From Corallococcus interemptor (GTDB lineage Bacteria > Myxococcota > Myxococcia > Myxococcales > Myxococcaceae), in NCBI RefSeq assembly GCF_003668875.1, contig NZ_RAWM01000103.1, positions 1 through 32,778 on the forward strand: a stretch of 32,778 nucleotides of DNA, read 5' to 3'. Under the pieces are notes generated by a model. The model saw nothing but the letters and a program-made list of their open reading frames with translations. It was not told the origin of the DNA and did not search any database. Each line of letters begins with the position of its first letter. Position 1 is the first letter of the stretch. Position numbers and translations under genes: made by a program. Of the stretch, positions 23,726 through 31,578 are shown piece by piece.

Positions 23726-24055
23726 TCACGACCCGGCGAAGACCCGCGACACCCAGTCGATGAAGACGCGCACGCGCGGGGACAGCTGGCGGTTGCGCGG
23801 GTACATCAGGGACACGGGCGTGGGCGTCGGTGGATGCTGGGCCAGCACGGGCACCCGCGTCCCGCGCCCGAAGTCCTCCTCCAGGCGGTAGCGCGGCGCC
23901 TGGATGAGGCCCAAGCCCAGCCGCTCCTCCAGCTGCTTCACCGCGTCCGTCACCGACGAGCGCGGCAGCCCCAGGTCCTTCGCGGCCTGCGTGAAGCTCC
24001 GGCGCTCCACGATGCGCGTGAAGGCCTTCATGGCGTCGAACCGGCTTGTCCTCAC
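23726..24055 (-). pseudogene. Internally deleted LysR-type regulator (in-frame remnant)
   Basis: The 109-residue product is two ends of a LysR regulator joined directly. Residues 1-49 are a normal winged-helix DNA-binding domain (FDAMKAFTRIVERRSFTQAA then RSSVTDAVKQLEERLG). From LGLIQAPRYRLEEDFGRGT to VRVFIDWVSRVFAGS it reads as the last 60 residues of the same protein. The linker helix and almost the whole effector-binding domain, about 190 residues, are missing, yet the frame is kept. The join falls within RLGLGLIQ, where both parent sites would plausibly carry the same RLG codons, consistent with deletion between short repeats near 23910-23925. It starts at GTG 24055. It might still bind DNA but could not sense a ligand. 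The call of deletion rests on knowledge of full-length relatives, about 300 residues. Confidence 0.75.
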
Positions 24056-24072
24056 TTCAAGGAGAGGACCCC

Positions 24073-24531
24073 ATGACGACCCAGACCTGGCAGCAGCAGA
24101 AGACGGCCCTCGTGACGGGCGGCTCGCGCGGCATCGGCGCCGCGGTGGCGGAGCGGCTCGCGCGCGATGGCTTCCACGTCCTCGTCAACTACGCGGGCAA
24201 CCACGACGCGGCGCGGGCCGTGGTGCGCCGGATTGAAGCGGCGGGCGGACGGGCCCTGAGCTTCCAGGCGGACGTCGCGGACCCCACCGCGTTCCCCCGG
24301 ATGTTCGACGCGGCGGCCGAGGCGTTCGGCGGCGTGGCGCCGGGCCCCACCGCCACGGCGCTCTTCTTCGACGGCAAGTCCCCGGAGCTGGTGGAGCGCA
24401 TGGCGAAGCTCAACCCGCTGGAGCGCCTGGGCACGCCGGAGGACATCGCCGCGTCCGTCGCGTTCCTCGCGGGCCCGGAGGGCGGGTGGATCAACGGCCA
24501 GGTCCTGCGCGCCAACGGCGGCATGGTCTGA
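24073..24531 (+). pseudogene. Internally deleted short-chain dehydrogenase/reductase (in-frame remnant)
   Basis: The 152-residue product keeps both ends of an SDR enzyme of about 245 residues. Residues 1-88 contain the cofactor motif TGGSRGIG (15-22) and QADVAD. After AFGGV the sequence jumps to APGPTATALFFDGKSPELV, which normally follows the active-site helix, and continues to the normal end GWINGQVLRANGGMV. The missing middle, about 90 residues, contained NNAG, the catalytic Ser and YxxxK, so the protein cannot be an active oxidoreductase. The deletion is in frame, with the join near 24334-24340. A clear GGAGAGG precedes the ATG at 24073, and there is no stop or frameshift. Its start lies only 17 bp from the divergent LysR start. 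Confidence 0.78.
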
Positions 24532-24610
24532 ACGCCTGACGTGCGGGCAGGGGGGCGGGCGGTTCAGGCGCACCAGGGTCCCGGACGAAAGCCGTTCACA
24601 CCGTAGTCGC

Positions 24611-25852
24611 GTGAACGACGCGAACTCAGGGATGCAGGTGGGATGGGAGGAGCCCCGGCTGCGGGCGCTGGAGCAGCTGCTGGCCCTCCCGGCAGCCGAG
24701 CTGCGGCCCACGCTGGACACCGCGAGCCAGCTCATCTCCGAGCTGCTGAACGCCGACAAGGTGGACGTCTTCCTCATCGAGCACAGCAGTCAGACCCTGG
24801 TCGCGGTGGGCACGAGCCAGACGCCCATGGGCCACCTGCAGAAGTCGCTGGGACTGGACCGGATGCCCCTGGCCAATGGCGGGCGCGCGGTCCAGGTGTA
24901 CGAGACGGAAGCCCCCTTCATCTCCGGCCGTGTGGAGGAGGACCCGGAGGAGCTGCCCGGCATCAAGCACCGGCTGGGGGTTCGTTCCGCCCTGATGGTG
25001 CCCCTGCCCATTGGCGACGAGACGCGAGGCGTGCTGGCCGTGTCGTCGGCGCGCAATGACTTCTTCACCGACAAGGACCTGCGCTTCCTCCAGGCCGTGG
25101 CGCGCTGGGTGGGCATGGTGGCCCACCGCGTGGAGCTGGTGCAGGAGCTGACGAAGCTGGCGGTGAAGCAGGCCCGCCGCAAGGCGGCCGAGGAGCTCAT
25201 CACCGTGCTCGCGCACGACATGGCCAACCACCTGCTGCCGCTCCAGGCCCGCATCCAGCTCATCCAGCGGCGGGCCACGCGCAAGCAGGAGCCGGAGGAC
25301 CTGCGGGACGCGATGGGCGCGGCCGCGTCGCTGCGCTCCCTCACGCGGCTCATCAACGACCTGCTGGACGTGGGGCGCCTGGAGCAGGGCCTGTTCAGCC
25401 TGCGCCCCCAGCCCATGGACCTCTCGGGGCTGGTGCGGGAACTGGCCACCACCGCGAGCACCCCCGCGCACCCGGTGCGCTTCACGGGCCCCGAGGAGTT
25501 CGTGACGGTGGCGGATCCAGACCGCGTGCGGCAGTTGCTGGAGAACCTGGTGGCGAACGCGCTCAAGCACTCACCACCGGGGCAACCCGTGGACGTCACG
25601 CTGGAGGCGCGGGACCGTCCGGAGGGGCCCTGGGTGTGCGTGACGGTGAGCGACCAGGGGCCGGGCATTCCCTCGGAGCTGATGCCCACGCTCTTCGAGC
25701 GCTTCATGCGGGGGCCCGGCTCCACGGGCCTGGGCATTGGCCTGTACCTCGCGCGGCGCATCGCGGAGGCGCATGGCGGCGCGCTGGAGGTGGCGTCGAC
25801 GTCATCCGCGGGCACGCGCTTCGAACTGTCGCTGCCGGTGGTGACCGGGTAG
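24611..25852 (+). CDS. Soluble GAF-domain histidine kinase
   Basis: The 413-residue cytoplasmic sensor kinase has a GAF domain at about 30-175 (DKVDVFLIEHSSQTLVAVGT through GVLAVSSARNDFFTDKDLRF). The phosphoacceptor helix has H202 in TVLAHDMANHLLPLQ. The ATPase domain has N box (ENLVANALKHSP, 311-322), G1 (DQGPGIP, 348-354), F box (LFERFMRG, 361-368) and G2 (GLGIGLYLARRI, 373-384). There are no membrane segments. The start is uncertain: GTG at 24611 has a poor ribosome binding site, and an in-frame ATG at 24632 is an alternative. No response regulator lies alongside. The 79 bp between the SDR remnant and this gene shows no feature I can name. Confidence 0.88.
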   Translation: MNDANSGMQVGWEEPRLRALEQLLALPAAELRPTLDTASQLISELLNADKVDVFLIEHSSQTLVAVGTSQTPMGHLQKSLGLDRMPLANGGRAVQVYETEAPFISGRVEEDPEELPGIKHRLGVRSALMVPLPIGDETRGVLAVSSARNDFFTDKDLRFLQAVARWVGMVAHRVELVQELTKLAVKQARRKAAEELITVLAHDMANHLLPLQARIQLIQRRATRKQEPEDLRDAMGAAASLRSLTRLINDLLDVGRLEQGLFSLRPQPMDLSGLVRELATTASTPAHPVRFTGPEEFVTVADPDRVRQLLENLVANALKHSPPGQPVDVTLEARDRPEGPWVCVTVSDQGPGIPSELMPTLFERFMRGPGSTGLGIGLYLARRIAEAHGGALEVASTSSAGTRFELSLPVVTG

Positions 25853-25881
25853 CGCGAACGCAATTCATGGAGGGCAGCACC

Positions 25882-26166
25882 ATGTCTTCGGATTGGGCGG
25901 AAGAAGCGGAGCGGCAGGCGAAGGCGATGACGCGGGACCTGGTGGAGGTGGGCCGCACGAAGGGCTTCCGCGTCACGTATCAACGGCGCGAGGCGCGCTT
26001 CATGCTGCGCGCGGGCACGGTGACGACCTACTTCTCCGCGCATGACTATGACGGGCCTCGCGGCATGGACTGGCTCCGGCTGCGCATCGACGTGCTGATG
26101 CACGCGCGGCCCGGGCAGGCCGAGGGGCACGTGGAGCCGGCCGGACTGGGACCGGCGCCGCACTGA
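25882..26166 (+). CDS. Small cytoplasmic protein of unknown function
   Basis: The 94-residue product (MSSDWAEEAERQAKAMTRDL onward) is soluble, starting with a charged helix and continuing with short strands (FRVTYQRREARFMLRAGTVT, TYFSAHDYDG). I recognise no domain, and there is no signal peptide or metal motif. The ATG at 25882 has GGAGGG about seven bases upstream; an ATG five codons earlier is possible. It follows the GAF kinase gene by 29 bases on the same strand and may be co-transcribed with it. Confidence 0.6.
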   Translation: MSSDWAEEAERQAKAMTRDLVEVGRTKGFRVTYQRREARFMLRAGTVTTYFSAHDYDGPRGMDWLRLRIDVLMHARPGQAEGHVEPAGLGPAPH

Positions 26167-26268
26167 GGCGCGAGGCGAAAAAACGCGCGGCGGGGGTGAG
26201 GGGAAGAAAGGGGCAGTTCCGTTTTGTGAGGGCAGGCGCGAAAGGCGCCACTCCCAAGGAGCAGCCCC

Positions 26269-26565
26269 ATGTCACCGTCCGCGCGCTTCCGTTCCGTGTT
26301 CCGGTTCACCGCCCTGGCCTGCACCACCCTGGGCGTGAGCGCGTCCGCGCAGACGTATGCCTTTCCCGGCAACAGCGTGCGCGACATCCTGGAGGGCAAG
26401 GTGCACCGCAGCGGCAAGGAGCGCGCGGGCGCCATCGTGTCCGGCCTGGCCGCCACGGCCACCGCCGTGGGCACCCGCTTCATCCTCACCGCCGTGCGCC
26501 TGACGACGGGCTCGGGCGGCGGCGGCGACCTGCGGCTGATTGCCTGGGAGATGAACCTCCGGTAA
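26269..26565 (+). CDS. Small secreted protein of unknown function
   Basis: The 98-residue product has a signal peptide (FRFTALACTTLGVSASAQ, cleavage likely after ASA near residue 27). The short mature part, of about 70 residues, includes a hydrophobic AIVSGLAATATAVGTRFILT, a glycine run and a charged tail. No cysteines remain in the mature part and no known domain was recognised. AAGGAG lies seven bases before the ATG. The 102-bp gap upstream carries a short GGCGC/GCGCC hairpin near 26234-26247 of unknown meaning. Confidence 0.65.
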   Translation: MSPSARFRSVFRFTALACTTLGVSASAQTYAFPGNSVRDILEGKVHRSGKERAGAIVSGLAATATAVGTRFILTAVRLTTGSGGGGDLRLIAWEMNLR

Positions 26566-26571
26566 CGCGAG

Positions 26572-26600
26572 GGAATTTTCGCGGATTGCCCGGCTTCTCC
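26572..26600 (+). promoter_or_regulatory. Candidate ECF-type promoter upstream of the sigma factor gene
   Basis: GGAATT at 26572-26577 resembles the GGAAC-type -35 element of ECF sigma factors. About 16 bases on there is CTTCTC, which could serve as -10. It sits in the 99-bp gap before the sigma factor gene, where an autoregulated promoter would be expected. One site cannot establish this. Confidence 0.25.
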
Positions 26601-26664
26601 CAACCGCCGATGATGCGTTCGTTCAACCGACGCTCGGCGCCCTTCGCGGAAGGGGGGAGGCATC

Positions 26665-27210
26665 TTGGAGCTGCGACACGGCCCCTGGGCGGGTGCATCC
26701 CCGGACGCAGGGTTGGAGACGCTGCGGCGTGACCTGGGCAGGGCGCTCGCGAGCGTCTGCCCCGCGTCGCTCGCGGACCGGCGGGACGACCTGTTGCAGG
26801 TCGCGATGATGAAGGTGGTGGAGCTGCGCGGCCGCGCCCCGGGCCGCGCGGAGCTGACCCCCGCGTACCTGTACCGGGTGGCGTACACGACGCTCATCGA
26901 CGAGCTTCGCCGGATGGGGGCTCGCAAGGAGGTGGCGTTGGAGGAGGTGGCGGAGGGGCCCCAGCAGCCGGTGGCGCCGGGAGACCCGGAGCGCGCGGCG
27001 GGGGCCGCGCAGATTGCGCGGGCCGTGAGGGACTGTCTTCAGGGGCTGGTGCAGGACCGCCGCCTCGCCGTGACGCTGCACCTGCAGGGACACACCGTTC
27101 CGGAGGCCGCGGAGCTGCTGGGGTGGGAGGCCAAGCGGACGGAGAACCTCATCTACCGGGGGCTGAGCGCGCTGCGTGCGTGTCTCTCCTCGAAGGGAAT
27201 CCAGCCGTGA
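26665..27210 (+). CDS. ECF-type RNA polymerase sigma factor
   Basis: The 181-residue protein directs RNA polymerase to a dedicated promoter set. Region 2 reads RRDDLLQVAMMKVVELRGR followed by AYLYRVAYTTLIDELRR. Region 4 reads DCLQGLVQDRRLAVTLHLQG then TVPEAAELLGWEAKRTENLI, the helix-turn-helix that reads the -35 element. No extra C-terminal domain is present. Translation starts at TTG 26665 behind a very strong GGGGGGAGG five bases upstream. The stop overlaps the start of the anti-sigma gene as GTGA, so sigma and inhibitor are made in balance. It heads a four-gene cluster ending in a CHAT protease. Confidence 0.88.
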   Translation: MELRHGPWAGASPDAGLETLRRDLGRALASVCPASLADRRDDLLQVAMMKVVELRGRAPGRAELTPAYLYRVAYTTLIDELRRMGARKEVALEEVAEGPQQPVAPGDPERAAGAAQIARAVRDCLQGLVQDRRLAVTLHLQGHTVPEAAELLGWEAKRTENLIYRGLSALRACLSSKGIQP

Positions 27211-27947
27211 GCGAACGCCGTCCCGGGGATGACACGCTGGAGGCCGAGGGGGTGGAGCGGCTGCGCACGGCGCTGCGTGAGGATGACGCGCCAGGGGAGC
27301 CGGTGGACGCGGACCTCGTCTGGCGCGCGGTGAGGCAGGAGCTTCCGGCGGAGGAGCGCCGGGCGGTCATCGAGCGCGTCGCGGCGGATCCCGCGTGGGC
27401 GCAGGCGTGGCGGTTGGCGAAGGCGATGTCGCAGGCAGCGGCGGAGGCGGAGCGGGGGGCTCCGGAGGTGAAGGCGGAGGTGCCGGCGGCACGCGTGGAG
27501 GCGCCCGCGAAGGTGGTGCCGCTGACCGCCCGGCGCTCCTGGCAGGGGCGGCAGGCGATGGCCGCGATGGCGGCGACGGTGGTGGTGCTGGTGGGCGCGG
27601 TCGTGGTGGTGCGGCAGCAGCAGGCGCAGGTGGACCCCACGCGGATCCGCGGAGGCACGGCGGAGGTCATCGCCTCGCGGGTGCCGGAGGCCACCGCGCT
27701 CCCGCGTGAGCGGTTCGAGCTGCGCTGGAGCGGAGTGCCCCAGGCGGTGTCCTGGAGCGTGCAGGTGTCGTCGGAGGACCTGAAGGTGTTCCATCGCGCG
27801 GAGCGGCTGGAGTCGCGCGAATACACGGTGCCTGCGGACGTGCTCGCGGAGCTGCCCTCCGGAGCACGTGTGCTGTGGCAGGTGGAAGCGCGGCTTCCGG
27901 ATGGAAGCGTTCAGCGCGGCAGTACGTTCGTGAACCGGGTGCGGTGA
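27207..27947 (+). CDS. Membrane anti-sigma factor with degenerate zinc site
   Basis: The 246-residue protein is the likely inhibitor of the ECF sigma factor, given the GTGA overlap and its layout. Residues 35-75 (ADLVWRAVRQELPAEERRAV then IERVAADPAWAQAWRLAKAM) resemble the zinc-binding anti-sigma fold, but the usual HxxxCxxC ligands are absent, read here as R57-VAADPAW. A single transmembrane helix lies at about 116-136 (MAAMAATVVVLVGAVVVV). The outer domain (165-246) looks like an immunoglobulin or fibronectin-type sandwich: FELRWSGVPQAVSWSVQVSS and VLWQVEARLPDGS. The topology, N-terminus in and C-terminus out, suits release of sigma by cleavage of the outer domain. The function is inferred from context rather than a full motif match. 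Confidence 0.8.
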   Translation: MSERRPGDDTLEAEGVERLRTALREDDAPGEPVDADLVWRAVRQELPAEERRAVIERVAADPAWAQAWRLAKAMSQAAAEAERGAPEVKAEVPAARVEAPAKVVPLTARRSWQGRQAMAAMAATVVVLVGAVVVVRQQQAQVDPTRIRGGTAEVIASRVPEATALPRERFELRWSGVPQAVSWSVQVSSEDLKVFHRAERLESREYTVPADVLAELPSGARVLWQVEARLPDGSVQRGSTFVNRVR

Positions 27948-28001
27948 GTGCCGCACCACTTGGGCCAGGCCGGTGGCTCAATGACAAGCAGAGGGGGATG
28001 T

Positions 28002-28523
28002 ATGAAGACGATCCACATTCGCAGGGGATGGGTGCGCGCGCTGTCCGTGATGGCGCTGCTGTTGGGCGTCTCGGTGACGGCGCAGCCCGCGCTCCCGACG
28101 TACACGATGACCGTCACCACGAAGCCGTTGACGGGCGCCGCGCTGGACACGGTGGTGGCCTCGGTGGTGGACGCGGGCGTCCTGCTCCCGCCCTCCATGG
28201 TGCCCATGACCCTGCGCATCCTGGATGACTCCGGGGCCGTGGTCGCGACCGTCACGGGCACCGTGACCGCGACGACGCCGCTGCGGGTGAGCGTGACGGC
28301 CCCCTCGTCCGGCGGGCTTCGCGCGCAGGTCATCCTGCCGCACGATGCCTGGAAGATGTCCGCCGGCATCCTGCTCATCGAGCGGTTGGGGCACGGTGTG
28401 CCGCCGCCTCCTGGCACGCGGCAGGTCTGTGAGATTCCCCCCTCTGTCAGCAGGGATCCCGACACGGGCACGGGCGATCCTGTCACCGTGAAGGGGTGCA
28501 GGGTGGAGGTCGAGGAGAACTGA
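28002..28523 (+). CDS. Secreted beta-rich protein in the sigma/CHAT operon
   Basis: The 173-residue protein starts with a signal peptide (VRALSVMALLLGVSVTA, cleavage near residue 27). The mature part is strand-rich and Thr/Val-rich (YTMTVTTKPLTGAALDTVVA; TLRILDDSGAVVATVTGTVT), resembling a single Ig-like or carboxypeptidase-regulatory-type sandwich. Its end contains two cysteines (RQVCEIPP and VKGCRVEV) that could pair. No named family is recognised. GAGGGGGA precedes the ATG. It sits between the anti-sigma and CHAT genes, four bases from the latter, so it is almost certainly part of the same unit. It could be a substrate, inhibitor or ligand of the protease. Confidence 0.75.
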   Translation: MKTIHIRRGWVRALSVMALLLGVSVTAQPALPTYTMTVTTKPLTGAALDTVVASVVDAGVLLPPSMVPMTLRILDDSGAVVATVTGTVTATTPLRVSVTAPSSGGLRAQVILPHDAWKMSAGILLIERLGHGVPPPPGTRQVCEIPPSVSRDPDTGTGDPVTVKGCRVEVEEN

Positions 28524-28527
28524 GCGG

Positions 28528-31500
28528 ATGGGGATGCGGCGACCGCGCATGGGAGGCCTGGGCGGCTTCACCTTTTCGGTGGGGCTGGCCCTGTGCGCCC
28601 CGGCGCGGGCCGCCGCGTCTGCGGAGCCCTCCGCGCTCGCCCGGTGCGAGGAGTCCTTCGACGCGCACCCGGAGGACTCCGAGGCGGCGATGTGCTTCTT
28701 CCGGAACGCCCGGGGGCAGGAGGCGCGCGACGAGGCCCGGCGCAGGCTCCAGGGGCTCATCGCCAGGCACCCGGACCGCCCCTGGCTCACGCTGGTGCTC
28801 GGCCACGTGGAGCTGCCCTCCGAGCCCGCCCTGGCGGAGGCGTCCTATCGCCGCGCGGCCCTCGCCTTCCGGAGCCAGGGGGATGCCGAGGGCGAGGTGA
28901 TGGCCGGCATCAACCTGCGCAACGCGCTGGGCATGCGTGGCCAGACAGAGGAAGCGCACCAGTGGGTGCTGCGCGTGGGCGAGGTGGCCCGGGCCTCCGG
29001 GGACCCCTGGCTGGAGGTGCGCGCGCTCATCCTGGAGGCCGCCGAGCTGTCCGACCTGGGCCAGGACCTGGGGCGTGCCTGGCGGCTGCTCAAGCGCGCG
29101 GAGGGGCTGGCCTTTCCGGACGGCCCCGACGGTCTGAAGAAGCAGCTGCTGGGCTCACTGGCCCCGGTGAGCGCGAACCTGGGCCGCTTCGACGACGCGC
29201 AGGACGCGTACACGCGGCTCGCGGAGCTGGCGGAGCGCACGAAGGACGCGGGCACGGAGGCGCGCGTCCGCTTCGCGCTCGCGAACCTCGCCTGGCGGCG
29301 GCAGGACGCGCGTCCCGACCCGGGAGCCCGGGCGGCGCTGCTGCGGCTCGCGCGCGAGGCGCTCGAGGCGGCCAGGCACGCGGGCAGCAAGGTCAGCGAG
29401 ACGATGTCGCTGCGCCTCGTGGCGGAGCTGCTGGGCGACGGGCCCGGGGAGCGGGACGAAGCGGAGGACGCCCTCGGCCGCTGCATCGACCTCGCCCGGG
29501 AGACACGGCTGCCCGAGCGGCGCATCGCCTGTCTGTGGACGCGCGCTGAACGCCGCGCGGCGGTGGACGCGGACGCCGCGTGGCGTGACGTGGACGAGGC
29601 CCTGTCGCTGGCCGCCGAGCACGACAACCCGCTCTATCTCGCGTCGGTGTGGCGCACGCGGGCGGCGGTGGCCTTCCGCACGCGCCCGCTGCCGGAGGCC
29701 CTGGGGCACGCGGAGCGCGCTCTCGACGCGGTGGAGGTGCTGCGCCAGTGGCAGCGGGACGCCTCCAGTCAGGCGGAGCTCTTCTCCAACTGGGCCAGCG
29801 ACTACCACCGGCTCGCGGGCCGGACGCTGGAGGCGGGAGAGGCCTCGGCCCTGCCGCCCCGCGAGGCCCTGGAGCGAGCCTTCGCGGTGAGTGAGCGCCT
29901 GAGGGCGAGGACGTTGTTCGAGTCCCTGGTGGCCTCGCGCGCGCTCCCCACTCAAGAGGAGACACCGGAGCAGCGAAGGGCAAGGGACAGCGTGCTGCGC
30001 GACCTGTCCGCCACCCAGCGCAGGCTGCTGGACCCGGCGCTGTCCGCGTCCGAACGCACGCGGCTGCTGGGAGAACTCCAGGAGCTGGAGCGCCGCGAGC
30101 GCGACCTGCGACCCGCGACGCGGCGCATGGCGCCTGCTTTCGCATCGCCGTCCGTGATGGAGCACGAGCAGCGTTCGGAGACCCAGCGCGCGGAGCCACC
30201 GTTAGCGCCGGGCTCCGTGACGGATCCACGGCAGGCGCAGGGTTCTCCGGTCCAGCGCGCGGAGCTTCCCTTCGCATCGCTCGCCGCGACGGAGCAGAGC
30301 CTGGGCGAGGAGGAGGCCCTGCTCGTCTTCCTCGCGGGCACGGACCATGACGTTCAGGGCGAGCGCGCGGGAGGCGCGTGGGTGCTGGCGGTGACCCGCG
30401 AGGGCACGCGCGCGTACCGCATCCCGGAGCGCGCACGGTTGCGTCCCGCGGTGGCGCTCCTGTCAGGCCTCATCGAGCGCCGTGACGGTTCGGAGTCCGG
30501 AGCCGCCGCGGCGCTGTACTCGCAACTCCTGGCGCCCGCGCTGCGGGACCTGCCGTCGAAGGTGTCACGCCTGCTGCTCGTCCCGGATGGTCCGCTGCAC
30601 GACCTGCCGTTCGCCGCGCTGCGGGAGCACGCGGACGGCCCGCCACTGATGGCCCGCTACGAACTGGCGCGAGTTCCCTCCGCGAGCCTCCTCCACCACT
30701 GGCGCGCCCAGCCCGCGCAGCCACCGGAAGGCGAGGCCCTGGTGCTGGCGGATCCGGACCGGGGTGAAGCCCTTCAAGGCCCGAAGGTGGCCAGCGCGAG
30801 AGGCGGCGTGTTCCTGGAGACCGCGAGCCTGGGCGCGCTGCCGGAGGCGCGGCGCGAGGGCCGCACCGTGAGCGAGTCCCTGGAGGACACGGCCGTGAAG
30901 CCCCGGTTGCTCATGGGCGCGGAAGCGTCCGAGCACGCCCTCAAGGCCTCCCGGTGGGACGCGATGCGCATCCTCCACGTGGCCGCGCACGCGGTCGTGG
31001 ACGTCGAATCCCCCGAGCGCTCCGCCCTGGTGCTGGCCCCGGGCGCGGCGGGAGAGGACGGCCTGCTCCAGCCCCGGGAGATCGCGGAGCTGCGGCTGCG
31101 GGACGCGCTGGTGGTGCTGTCCAGCTGCCGGGGCGCCTCCGGAGCGCTGCTCGCGGGGGAAGGCGTGCTGAGCCTCGCGAGGGCCTTCTTCGAATCAGGC
31201 GCGAGAGCCGTGGTGGCCAGCCTGTGGCCCCTGCGCGACGCCGAGGCCGCGGAGCTGCTGGAGCGCTACTACCGGCACCTGGCGCGGGGGCAGGGCGCGG
31301 CGGCGGCGCTGCGCGAGGCCCAGCGCGAGGCCTGGGAGGACGGCGAGCCCGCGGCCATGTGGGCCGGGCTGGGCGTGATGGGAGACGCGGCGCTGGTGCC
31401 GGTGCGGCCCGCGGACAGGGGCGCGCCGTCGGGCCTGGGGCTGGCGGTGGGGGCGGGCTCCGTGGCGCTGGGGCTGTTTGGCCTGGGGCTGTACGTGCGG

Positions 31501-31566
31501 CGGAAGCGGAGGGAGCGGGCAGGCGGCGGCGTGAATCCGGAGCAGGCGGCGGGGCGCGCGCGGTAG
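28528..31566 (+). CDS. Exported TPR-CHAT caspase-like protease with C-terminal anchor
   Basis: The 1012-residue protein combines a signal peptide (GGFTFSVGLALCAPARAAAS), helical TPR-type repeats from about 50 to 470 (for example LGRFDDAQDAYTRLAELAER), an Arg/Glu-rich helical section and linker (470-610), and a C-terminal CHAT domain (about 615-960). The caspase-fold dyad is present: H821 in ILHVAAHAVV and C867 in VVLSSCRGASG. GEGVLSLARAFFESGARAVV and SLWPL, typical of CHAT domains, follow. A transmembrane helix at about 969-989 is followed by RRKRRER, so the protein should be tethered with its bulk in the periplasm. It starts four bases after the previous stop. Position behind sigma and anti-sigma genes suggests it acts on that pathway; the cleavage target is not known. 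Confidence 0.88.
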   Translation: MGMRRPRMGGLGGFTFSVGLALCAPARAAASAEPSALARCEESFDAHPEDSEAAMCFFRNARGQEARDEARRRLQGLIARHPDRPWLTLVLGHVELPSEPALAEASYRRAALAFRSQGDAEGEVMAGINLRNALGMRGQTEEAHQWVLRVGEVARASGDPWLEVRALILEAAELSDLGQDLGRAWRLLKRAEGLAFPDGPDGLKKQLLGSLAPVSANLGRFDDAQDAYTRLAELAERTKDAGTEARVRFALANLAWRRQDARPDPGARAALLRLAREALEAARHAGSKVSETMSLRLVAELLGDGPGERDEAEDALGRCIDLARETRLPERRIACLWTRAERRAAVDADAAWRDVDEALSLAAEHDNPLYLASVWRTRAAVAFRTRPLPEALGHAERALDAVEVLRQWQRDASSQAELFSNWASDYHRLAGRTLEAGEASALPPREALERAFAVSERLRARTLFESLVASRALPTQEETPEQRRARDSVLRDLSATQRRLLDPALSASERTRLLGELQELERRERDLRPATRRMAPAFASPSVMEHEQRSETQRAEPPLAPGSVTDPRQAQGSPVQRAELPFASLAATEQSLGEEEALLVFLAGTDHDVQGERAGGAWVLAVTREGTRAYRIPERARLRPAVALLSGLIERRDGSESGAAAALYSQLLAPALRDLPSKVSRLLLVPDGPLHDLPFAALREHADGPPLMARYELARVPSASLLHHWRAQPAQPPEGEALVLADPDRGEALQGPKVASARGGVFLETASLGALPEARREGRTVSESLEDTAVKPRLLMGAEASEHALKASRWDAMRILHVAAHAVVDVESPERSALVLAPGAAGEDGLLQPREIAELRLRDALVVLSSCRGASGALLAGEGVLSLARAFFESGARAVVASLWPLRDAEAAELLERYYRHLARGQGAAAALREAQREAWEDGEPAAMWAGLGVMGDAALVPVRPADRGAPSGLGLAVGAGSVALGLFGLGLYVRRKRRERAGGGVNPEQAAGRAR

Positions 31567-31578
31567 GGTTCCAAGGCG

